A DNA stretch of 64,000 nt. It comes from Xiphophorus maculatus. Its lineage: Eukaryota; Chordata; Actinopteri; Cyprinodontiformes; Poeciliidae. The position numbers and the translations under genes were made by a program. Below, in pieces: positions 23,278 to 34,800 of the stretch. The stretch covers positions 14,652,882 through 14,716,881 of the forward strand of contig NC_036454.1 in NCBI RefSeq assembly GCF_002775205.1, in the 5' to 3' direction. Each line of letters starts with the position of its first letter. Position 1 is the first letter of the stretch. The notes below the pieces were generated by a model, which was not told the origin of the DNA, ran no database searches, and worked only from the letters and a program-made list of their open reading frames with translations.

Positions 23278-24939
23278 CCAATGGTGACTTTCTATCTTTT
23301 TACATTTTATTTCATTGTTTATCGAGACTCTTTTTAATCCATATCTGTAAAGACTGTTTTATGTCAAATGATGTGCAGTTTTTGTTTTGTTTTTATTGCC
23401 TCCATAATTTCATTTGTAAAACCTATTGTTGACCTATACTGGAAGAGCTGCTGTACAGCTGTACATATATTTCAAAGGATTTGTTGGTACTATCATTTTT
23501 TTTTTTAAAAAAACAAATGGACAATTGCAAAGAATGTGGAAAAAAATATATTTTCATTTTTACTAAAAAAAGATAAAAGAAATCTGTGAAAGAAATTATT
23601 TTTTGGGAGGGAATTTTTATTAGCTGCTCGTCGAAGATGTTTTGTTTTATCCCAATTATTTCTTTCTCTTCTTTAATTATACTCATTGTAAGAGTTTTAT
23701 TTATTTAAACTGAAAATTCCAAGATTTTATATCTTTCTTGTAGCTCGATAGTGGCTCTAAGGTTTAGAGAAGCTGTTTATGATGTGACCTTTGTTCTTCC
23801 ACTCTGCCTGCAGGTATATAAACATAACAGCCATTGTTTAATTTGTTGTTTTTTTTTATCAAACCTTTTTGACATTTTTAATATGTAGGACAAGCGGAAA
23901 TGAGGAATTGAAGCAAAAGAAAGTGTCAGTGCAGAAACATGCACCTTCAACCCATTTAAAACATCAGCCGACTAAAATGAGAGTTGGAAAAAAAACGTCC
24001 TTAGTTTGTAATTAGTCGAAAAAAGTTTTTTGTTTGTTTGTTGATGAAATCAAAGCCACATGAGACCAAAGGTTTGCCTTTCGTTGTAAATCAGTAACTC
24101 TGCTAACAGAAATGCTCATGTGTTGCATCACACAAAAGTGAGAAACTCGGACATGTTGAGCTCCGCCTTCATGGGAGAAGAAAGAGAGTTTTACAACTGA
24201 CCATTCAGAGCCTTTTTTTTTTTAATTCAAACCTTAAAGTTGCCTCAGCCGTTTGGAAAACACTACTGAATACTCGACGCTTCTGAAGAGAAATTATTTC
24301 ACCTGCAGTGGATCTGAAAGTTATTCACTTCCTGTTAAAACGCCAGCTTCTGTGATGTAGAAAATGAGACCAAGACGACCTTTAACCTTATGTTTAACAT
24401 GTAACATGTTAGCTGCTTAAAGACAAACGAGTAATAACAAAGCTATGATAATGTATACTTTTCATTTGTTAATAATTTAGTAAAAGTTATCAAAACATTT
24501 TTGTCAAGACACCGAGCTACAGGAAAGTCGGCAGATTCTGGACTCCTGCTCAAACAAGACAACTATTCGAGTTCCAGCTAAAGAAAAACAACCCCACATC
24601 ATGATATTGCCACCGCCGTGTCGGAATGGTGGTGTTTTTGTGCCAGACTCGCCTCTTGAGAAATGTAAACAACTAAATGTTCGACTGTGGTGTCTAGTGT
24701 CAGCTGGAGGAAGGTTTGAACAAGTTTGACAATCGAAATTTTAGCAACACCTTCACGTTTTCTCTAGAAGAAAAACGTATCTGCGACTCTCCATCTTGGA
24801 GACTAAATAGATACGAGAAATTGTTGAATCAGAAAATCCTAAAACTCTTCTTTGACTGATACCTTTGCACAGATAACTAATTTTGATCATTGTGTTACAT
24901 CTCCACAATCAGTGTCTTTGGAAAAGAATGGAAATGTCA

Positions 24940-25265
24940 GTAAACTTCCCCACTCAGCTCCTCCAGACTAGCGGCAGCAGCATTTAGCAAACACCTTGTG
25001 GGACTGCGAGTCGGCTAAGCTTATCATTCGAACTACGTCTCAGTTAAACATTCCTGTGAACCCCTGAAAACGGCATAACGGAGGAACGTTGTCAGAAAGA
25101 GTAGGAGCTTCTTAAAGAGACAGAGGCCCAATTTCAAGGCGTCAAATTGCAAAGTCGGTTATTTTTTTATATATACTACTGAAGGTAACATAGTTACTTG
25201 ATTGTGCTATAAAATGGACCTATGTGCCTGGAAAATTAATAATACAGCCCTGTTAAGGTAGTGCA
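24940..25265 (-). repeat. Dispersed repeat copy in the mapkapk5 3' UTR region
   Basis: This is an inverted copy of the family at 52128-52640. Shared phrases include CCCCACTCAGCTCCT, GACTAGCGGCAGCAGC, GGAGCTTCTTA, GAGGCCCAATTTCAAGG and GTGCCTGGAAAA (here) with their reverse complements there. The terminal parts agree as well, although I could not define a clean inverted terminal repeat. Confidence 0.62.
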
Positions 25266-25869
25266 CACTTATGCAACCCCAGTTATTGTAACTTTAAGGC
25301 TTTTAATATTTTTCCCATGTTTCTGTCCAGCAGATTTTTCAAGTTTAATTGTACAAGATTATTCTCACACTAAAGGTGGAATGTATATTGTTAAAATCTA
25401 TCATGGTCTCATCTTTTCATGACAAAAAACTGTTTGTTTGTTTTTTAACAAAAGTGCATACACTTTCTGAAATCCATTGCTAGATTTCATGCTTGAGTCT
25501 GAAATGTCCTCAATCCATTTCTTTTAACTCATTGTTGATCTGTGAAACTGAACGATTCAAACTGCTTGGATGCAAATCGGCGTCTGCTGGAACTCATATC
25601 TGCGCGGTTCGTGTCTTGACTTTCTTTCCCTGCAAAAGCGGTTGTGACTTGAAGAAATTAATTTCTTGAAACACAGTAGGGAAGTCTGGGTTTTGGTTTC
25701 AGAACTTGACGTTTTAGACCATGTGCAATAAGGCAATCGTTTATTCTGTGTTCAGATCACATGGATGTTCACAATGAGATCTGTCAGTATTACTCTCACT
25801 CTGCGCTTCATTTCATTCATCTGTGTGTAACCTTTCTTTCCTGTTGGTTATTTTCACCTTTTAAGTTCT

Positions 25870-25875
25870 AATAAA
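25870..25875 (+). promoter_or_regulatory. mapkapk5: Candidate polyadenylation signal of mapkapk5
   Basis: Canonical AATAAA, followed by T- and TG-rich sequence. Position is the only support. Confidence 0.4.
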
Positions 25876-25899
25876 CATGTTATTGACTGGGCTGAATTA

Positions 25900-27940
25900 A
25901 ATCCTTATACTTTTGTGCTGCAGTCATATCATATTAAAACACAGGATTCGTTTTAGTTTAAAAAGAAGCCACTTTTAGTTCAAGGATATTGAGCTATTTG
26001 ATGGTCTTTTTAAAGTGGCACAAAGAAAGTCTTTCGTTGTATTTTGGTATTAAAGGATGAGGTTTTGCTTAAATTTTACTAAGATAATTTGGAAGTTATT
26101 TTAGACAGAATCCCTTAAAAGCTCAGACAAAAGCTTGTTTAAAAAATGCCTCCTAATTATATTGCAGATTATTTAAATGTATTCGGTGCCTTATTGAAAG
26201 AGGTAGTTCGTTCCAATAAATTCACCTTTATCAAATTATTTCTCCAGTTTTCACAGAAATCATGACAAGACTATAATAAAACGTTTTCATCTTCTCATAA
26301 TAAACTAGCAGCATGCATAGTCAGAAGTACAGAAGACAGAGCCACTGAAAAAAAATTCACATTTCACAAAAATTCACAAATTTAATGCAGATGGGTAACT
26401 GGGAGCAACCAGCTTCAGTGATGGAGATGTGAGTTGCCCAGGACATGGACGCTTGCTGAAAAAAGAAATCTAAACTAAAAACATAAAATGTGATTCTTCT
26501 TCATAAAAGCATATAATACAAAAATTAGTGTGTATAATTTTAACTTGCCTGATCTGCCTACCTCTATGAACATCGTCTGGGAGTGCAAAAATAAAAATTT
26601 AATATAATAGTCTGAATTCTGACTTTTTTCATTTTTTACTCCAGATTTTGAGAATAAAGTTAACTTTTTTTTCAGGTGCCCCAAATCATCTCCAGTAGAT
26701 TAAAAAAAAAACTTTAGAAATATTAAAACATTTTGACACTTATAAACAAAGTGTTACTTCATGCTAAACGATGTATTATGGTAGTGAATGATTAACTTCA
26801 TCTGGCAGTTTGTTAGCTTAGCATAAACCGTACAGAGATGGTATTTCTAACAACATCGGAAAGAGATGCCGTCAACATGATTGCAAATTATTTCATCTTT
26901 ATTGAAAGCTTACATTGAAAGAAATTCACTTGTACAAGCAATTCAATCTAAATGTATCAACTTTAACTACATTAACTGTTTTTTGTCCCACGTACGCCGT
27001 GCGGGATGCTGAAGCTCAGTATCAACTTGAGCTAAATTAGCAACTTATGCTAGCCGGTTAGCAACGGTCGTTTGGAAAAGTCTCACCATTTTCAGGTTTC
27101 AGCGGACAGTTGAGGAGTTGGGGTTGTCTTTATCATTAAAGAGTTTAGTATTTTTGCTCATTTAAAACTTAGGTTTCGATGCACTTCATCATTGCACTGC
27201 TCATTTTTAGATTACATATGTTACACATTACCTAGCATCTGTGCTGCAGGACAGTATGTGTGTTTTTGTAGAAAAGGAATGTGTAGCTACTGCTGTTTAA
27301 GTTGAAAACCACAATGGAGACATGCAGTTCTAAGAAGCTGTTTGCTCAGCGTTACCAATAATTGGACTGCTGATGCTGCAGACCATCATCTTCATACCTA
27401 TTGCAGACATTTCACAAATGTTCTCCTTTACTTGAAGTTTAGATTTAATTTAAATTGTAGACATCCTCCCTACTGGGAGTCATGAACAAATGCTGCTCTC
27501 CTACTTTATACCAGCAAATTAAGAAAAATATTATTTTTACTTTTGTTAATGTTGGGTACTTTGTTCTGTGAAGAGGAAGATTTAATTTCTAATACAATAA
27601 CTTTGTGGTTAAATGTAAAACTGGAGAAAGGACATTCATTTCAGAAAATTTCTCTGCTTCAACTTGCTTTTCTCCCCACCGGTGTTCCGGTTATGTAGAA
27701 TGAATCTTCCATTGACTTGCTGTATTTTCTGCCTTGTGGGAATGTCAAAATGCTGACTTTTTAATGAATAATGTCTTGAAACTGAACTCATGTTTTTTCT
27801 CCCCCCCCCTTTACCTACATGTAAATTGTAGATTTAATTTTATTACAAAAATAAGGGAAAAAAAGTGTTTTCAGCTAATTAAACACTGTATTGAATTTGT
27901 TGCAAAAAGCTTAAGACAATTAAGTGAGACTGGATGTTAA
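25900..27940. other. Tail-to-tail intergenic region between mapkapk5 and ostf1
   Basis: AT-rich sequence with no recognisable exon, RNA gene or well-defined repeat. Frames found here are short and have no family resemblance. Confidence 0.5.
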
Positions 27941-27944
27941 CATT

Positions 27945-27950
27945 TTTATT
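27945..27950 (-). promoter_or_regulatory. ostf1: Candidate polyadenylation signal of ostf1
   Basis: TTTATT on the plus strand is AATAAA on the minus strand, about 890 bases after the ostf1 stop codon. A second candidate lies at 28037-28042. Either would end the ostf1 transcript before it meets mapkapk5. Confidence 0.4.
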
Positions 27951-28841
27951 GCAGGTTTAAGACAAAATTGTGAAACATAAGCAATATTACACTCAACCAA
28001 AGAAACAAATATCCTGTTGCATAGATTTTAGGCATTTTATTAAATACAAATAGAAAAGCAGCAATAAATTGGAATTTTTCTCCCAGGCTGGAAATCAAAC
28101 ATCAAACTCTAGGACAGAGTAGAGAGTAGCTCAAGTCTTTTTTCAGATACTTTAACTGTTATTCAGTTATAGTGAACTGAGAGTAGGACTCTGCTGCCAG
28201 TGGAAATAACAAACAAAAAATACTAGTAACAGGCTATTTGATTTTTACCATGCAAGAACGGTTTAGACTCACCCAATTAATCCTAAAAGTTAAAGGCAGG
28301 CTTCTTCACTTCAGCATAAGTTTAAGTTGCCTTGAAGCAGGAAGATGCAACAGTTTCATTCACTTTGGTCTACTGAGGAGTTCAGGAATGACAGGAAAGC
28401 TTGGAAACAAAACAGAAGTCATATAAATCTCTGAATCTGCACTGGCACTTTAATCTCCATTATAAATACATAATTTGCATGTTTTAAGGCGTGTCTCTGC
28501 AGAGCTTTGGTCACATCTCTCCCACTACATACAGTAAGCACCTCAGCCCACAGAGTCTGCCTTTAATGCTCCAAAATACACTTCTTACATGAGGAAATGA
28601 ACTTGGCAAAGCAGACAGTTGATGGGATTAACGCAGTGCTTTGAAACTCACACAATATGCAGAGGGCGTAAAACTGAAGTGTTTGAACAAAATATTTCAG
28701 CTAAAAATGGAGTTTCAGTTAAAAAATCCCATTTTAAACTAGCAAGAAAAACAACAAAAACAAAACTCTTAAAAGTTCCACGACCTCCAGAGAACCAACA
28801 ACATAAAACAGCGACGACGGTCTGACCGAGCCGGAGCCAGC

Positions 28842-31800
28842 TCAGTCCGAGTCCTCGTCATCCAAATACTCCTCTGCGTTGCTATGTGTCCGAGTGATGG
28901 CTGTAACAAAAGAAACAAACCTATAAATGTAGAATAGTTCACTTATTCTATTAATTCAGTCCAAAAAGTCAAACCTGTATCATATATATTTTTTGTAAAC
29001 AGTGATGAAGTTCTGATATTTATCAAACCTTACAAATAAACAAAACCCTCCAAAATGTAGACTGCAAATGAATAAATAGTAACGGCAATAAAAAAGAATT
29101 AATCTGGCAATGTGCAGCATATGCAGTGAATAATTGGTCCGATTTCTGCATCAATGCAAAGTTGAATGGAGGCGATGAGCCTGAAGTTCTGCTGATTTGT
29201 TAATCTCAGGGCGGAAGATGGATTAAAAGGTGGAACTCATGGGGAAATACTCAACTTCTTCTGGCCTTTGATTTATGAGAGAATATGTGTCTTTTAAATG
29301 AAAGAGGTGAAAGTCTGAAAATTACTGGGGCAAGATGCACTGCAAACACACTGGCTCAAACTCCAACACAAATGCAACAGAAATGTACTGCAAACAAAAA
29401 AAAAAAAAATGTTGCAAGAACAAAAAACTGAAAATTCAGTCCACAAAACGGAAGGCCTCCTGACCACTAGGGGGAGTCGGTTACCAAATCACATGGGATC
29501 AGACCCTCAGTACAGACAGGATGTCCAGCAGATAGTTTGAGGAAGAAATAAAAAGTGCATCATTTTTAAACACAAAGTCATTTACAATATTATAAAATAG
29601 CAGCATATTAACATATGTATTACCTACTCCAGACTCCCCCTAGTGGTCTGGAGTACTTCCATTCTACATTTTATATTTGCCGTTTTTTGCTATTTGCGGC
29701 ATTTCCCATTTGCATCCATTTCCTGTGGTTGTAGAATTTTTCTTTTGCATTTGTTTTTTGTGCGTTTTGGAGTTTTCATTCATGTGTTTCCAGCACCTTT
29801 GGCCATTCACACCTGCCAGCCACTGTAGGAAATGCAAATGTTATTTTCTAACTTTCCTTTAGCTGTATTTGGAGCTGCTTGACCAGTTTTTTTCAATACT
29901 GCAAACAACTTCATCTTTTTCCCTGAAACAATTTAGTTTTTGCGTTTAATTTATATTATATTCCCTGTTTGTGCTATACTAATTTGAGTTTTAACATGCT
30001 TTCTCAATCTTTATCATTTTGTTTAACCAATCTACCATCACAACCCTAAATATAACTGAGTTTACCATCATTTTCTACATCATTAAAATTTTAAAATAAA
30101 TCATATTAACAGCTATTTTACAGCAATACGTAGTGGCAACGTTATCAGTAAACGAGACCACAGTGATTTAAAGAGCGGCTTCTTGTTCTGAATTACTGCA
30201 ACATCTCAGATCAGCTTCATGCTTTAGGAAACCTGTTTTCTGTGGCGTTAGCTGCAGCAGTTTCTCCTGCGGTTCTACAGCAGCCTTGTTCCCTGTCCAT
30301 GACGTTCTGCACCGAAAGAAGAACTTACTGCTTCCCTGCTTCCTTTTGATGAGTGAAGCACACTGGGCATTGGTGGCCATTTCGACAGCCAGTTTACATT
30401 CGTTGTTTTTGATGTCTATCCTCGCATCTGAAACAAACATCGACATTGAAGTAAATTACAGAGCTGTAGAAAGAAAGAAAAAAAAGAAAACTGTAAAGAA
30501 ATCAAAATTTGATGAGTTTGACAAATCTTAATAATTTCTCAAATATCAGTGTCTATTTAAAATGAAAGGAGAAACTAACTTTTAGCAAGCAGCATTTCCA
30601 CGATGTCAGAATAACCCTTCCAGGCAGCAGCGTGCAGCGGTGTGTCTCCCAGTTTATTCTAAAATATAAAAACAAGGTCATTAAACAACTATGACGCTAT
30701 TTAACACCCATTCACCCAACCGGTGACAAACTAAGGACATGTTTAAACGTGAAAGTTAGTGGTAAATTAATTTTAAAAAGTTGTTTTAATCATGTTGATT
30801 CAAACCAGGAATGTAACTTCATAGAAGATGGAATTAAAATCTCAGTGTTAACATTGACAGAATTTTTTTATTTAGTTTTAGTCACATTTTAGTCATGTTT
30901 ATTCATCTTAGGTTTAGTCTAGTTTTTGTTGACTTTATCATAGAACAGTTTATTTTGGGGAAACTTTCTTTCCAACATGGTGAGAAATTTATCCTTGGGT
31001 AGAAATTAAGTTACATTTTTTAAAAGACAAGATGACCTTTGCCAACTTTATTTGCATTAACTTTTTAATTAAATCTCTATTTTCCAAACTCATCTTTACT
31101 TTAATATTTTCATCTAGGTTTTTTTCCATTATGATTTTTGTCATTGGTAGGAATTTGATTCTCAGTATGTATTAAATATTCTCAGTTTGTTTTACAACGT
31201 TTCATTTGGTTATTTAGATATAAATGGTTAAGAGATTAACTGGTTTGATTTCCAAGATATATTTTCTAGTTTTCTTTAAAGTCAGTCTTAGAGTCAACAT
31301 AAAAGAAAATGAAAATCAAGGCATTACATCCCATTTAAGCGCATTAAAAAGTTTATATTTTTAAAAATTTATGCATGCAACATCATGTTAGATGATCAAA
31401 CATCTCATATTTATTGGTGCATTTCTAGTAGAAGTTATTGATTTAACACCCAATACAGTCGGTTATGGTTTTACACTCTGAAAATGTTTCCTGTTTTCAA
31501 ATATTCAAACAAACTTTGAGTGAAGCTGCTAATGAGCTTTTAAAATCACCTCACCTGCTGGTTGAGCTCCACACTGGGCTGGCTTAGCAACAACTCCACC
31601 ACATCTGACGGGAAATGGAGAACATATTGAACATGTTTAGGATATTATGCATACAGGGAACAAGGAAGGGCCAAAACAAACATCATTTTTGTTACAATAC
31701 TTCCCATGCAAAACAATACACTAACAATGGCATAATGTTCACAGTGTACCTTTATGTCCTCCATGGCATCCCCAGTAGAGGGCAGTGTTTCCCGCCTTAT

Positions 31801-34800
31801 CCAGCCCGTTAATCCCAACCTTGTTGTCCAGACATTCCCTCAGCCAGCTCATATTGCCTGAGATTATACACAAATGAGCGAAAACACACAAAGTTTGGTA
31901 ACCATTAGCAGTTTAAAAGGTCAGGGCTGCTTGAAAATATTAAAAGATCAAACGATTTAAATACTGAGACAGTCGTACCTCGTTTAGCTGCTTCATGCAT
32001 CGGATTATCAATAGACTCTGCCTGCTCAGCAACTGAAAAACAAGATCATATAAGACCACTGTTGTGTGAAATTATTAGGTTATTTCTGGATTATCTTTCC
32101 TTTACTCACCATAGTTACTAGGAATTAGTCCTGTCCTCCCTCTACATGTCCCCTTCCACCAATTAGAGTCGCTCTGAAATAAACATTCATTTTTACTAGC
32201 AGAATAAAAAGAGCAAATTTAAGAGCACAGAGAAAATGAAAATGGGAAGTGAAATCAAGATGGAGCATGTTATCTGAGAAGGGATGTATAACATGTAGCA
32301 AGGAGAGAAAAAAGAACATGCAGAGGTAGCAGGATTCACATTAAAGAGGAAGAATAACTGCAGAGTCAAAGATTGTGAGAAAGGCAGCAGAGAAATCCCA
32401 ACTTTTACCAACCGTGTCTGAGATGTACAAAATGTCTCCTTCTTCAAAGTACAACTCATCTGGCTGAAAAAACAACAACTCATTGTTACTCTGGGACACT
32501 TAGACACACTGATCAACTTCAACTTTGCCTTATTTTCATTCAATTTATCTACCATCCTGTGCTTAAAACTATTTCAACTTAACATTTGGTTTAGTCTATC
32601 CTGCAGAAACAAAATAATTCCTATAGCTAGAGATCTGATTGTTAAATTAATTGAGAGACTATATAAAAACTAACATGCACCAAGAAATGGTTGGCAGACT
32701 GAAATAGGTCCTTGGAAATGTTGGGAAAATTTTGGAAATCAAAGAGTAAAAGATAAACATCTGTAACCTGTGGCTCCAGAACCACATCTGGCTTTTTACC
32801 TCCTCCATGGTGGCATTAAAGATTTTAAAAACTATTAAAATTGGGAATAATCATTTTATTATAAAAAACAAAACGGTAGATATAGGAGTTCTAACATTTA
32901 CACAGAGTTTTGTTTCCCCTAATTTTTATGTTAACAGCAAGTTAATTGTCGTTTTTTTTAAGTTGTCCACTTTCCCTAAAAATTATTGATAACTGACCTT
33001 ATTTTACCCAGAAAGGGAACTTTTTCCCCTCATATACATTTAATGTTCTTCTTTGTTACCAAAGAAGCTCATAGCAAAAAGAAAATTGCAGTTTGTTTAA
33101 TTCAAAAGACAGCAGCATGTTATAAAATATAAACTTAATCAATTGTGGGGTTTTTTTTTCAATGGTGGAATTGTTATTGTACCATTCAAAACTCACTTTG
33201 TAAAAGCTAAAAAAGCTTAATAATGATCGCTAAACCAGCTAAAGTTCTGGTTGCTAATGATTCCATAAGTCATTCTGCCTCCATCTAGTGGTCAGATGGT
33301 GAACTGCATCTTGACTTCTAAGCAAAACTTAGAAAAGTCCCAGAATTTTCTGTAAAACTAAATTTTTTGCATCAGTAATTAACCATGATTTACTGTATTC
33401 TGCAACAGGAATCGATGTAGATCTCTAAACACATTAAAAAAACTAATATTATAAATCAAGTTCCTTTTTAATAAGTTATACTGAGAAATTGTCACTAATA
33501 ATCAAAAGATATTGCCGAAATTAAATGACAGCTCTTACCGTTCTGGGATCGAAGGTGAACAACGCTCTGAACACCTTCACTTGGCCTGCAAAAGGACATA
33601 AAAACAGTTTGTTAAATGAAACATGGAGCTGCTAGATGGGTTAAAACAGAAGCCATGTTGGAAAAAAAACACAGTAAGGACACACAAAGGAGTCGCAACA
33701 CAATCAGTGCAAATTCACTCCTGCAGCCCAGCTGGCTTTAACATGGTGAAATTCCTGGATGTAATAACAAATCAAATCGGTGTGATTCTCCTGCAGCCAA
33801 ATTACAACACACACTTATTACTACATGCAGCACAAGAAGACACACAGTGGGTCATTGTGCAACAGCGCCTTCCCCCTGGGCCTGCTCTGGCCTGGAGTTC
33901 GCTCTGCTATAAGAATGCAACCTGGGTGGTTGTGGTCCGCCTGCAGAAGACGCTCAGGAACCCACAAAAAGCTTATGGAAGCATTTTTAAACAGTTAAGC
34001 CTGAAGTCGCACCGCCATGAGCTGCATGTTAACAACAGAAATGCAAAGTTTAGTAAGTAGCATAGCCATCGGGTTGCACACAAATAACGAGGCGCCGATT
34101 TAGCTCAGCTTAACCAGAACGAGTCAAACTCTGCAACCAAACAAAAAGATTTGCATCGTTCTTTTGGTGAGGCATCATCACCCTGTGCTTTGTTCAGTCG
34201 ACTTCCTTTTCAAACGTGTCACACCCCGATTAGGTCAACGGCATGATTTAAAACCACAAACAGATGCATTCTTTATAAGTGCATTTATTATCTTTACTGG
34301 GAAAGCTGTAAAAATAAAATGCAGAGCTGTGGTGTCTGGTGACACATGCATAGAACACATGAAGAAATCTCACGTTGTGTAACAAACGGCAATGAATCAA
34401 AAGGTCAGATGGCGACAAGCTTAAATATATTTACGATTATTAGAATTAGGAGTTTTTAAATCTTTTATTTCAGCACCTGGAATGTTTAGATGCACAGTGT
34501 TTAGAGGTTAAACTGGGGGGGTCTGTACCAGTTCTGTTCATGTCTACTGCTCTGCAGGCCCAGTCATGTTATTTTAAACACACAAATACCTCAGCTCAGG
34601 AGACCAGGCTCTGGCTTTATCTAAAACCCTCTGCAACAGAACAGATTCAAGAGGAAAATAACCTACAACAGGACTAAAAAGAGAAAAATAAGAGTTTTTG
34701 TACAGTCCACAAAAAAACAAAACAATAGCAGCTCTGTTTAATTTCTTAATTCCTAAATACAAGAATTTGTGTTTGGCTAGAAATCTGTGGCAACTTACAA

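Larger units (their letters stand above)
23278..25890 (+). other. mapkapk5: mapkapk5 3' UTR (inferred)
   Basis: No ORF or exon is visible after the TAG at 23275-23277. The first good AATAAA on the plus strand that fits a transcript end is at 25870-25875, which would give a 2.6-kb 3' UTR. It contains a possible Tc1-like scrap near 24590-24660 and a dispersed repeat copy at 24940-25265. A shorter UTR is possible. Confidence 0.45.

Noticed and set aside
33623-34060. A 145-codon open frame on the plus strand
   Set aside because: It is the longest intronic ORF, but it lies inside ostf1 intron 1 on the opposite strand, resembles no family I know, and has no splice or promoter context.
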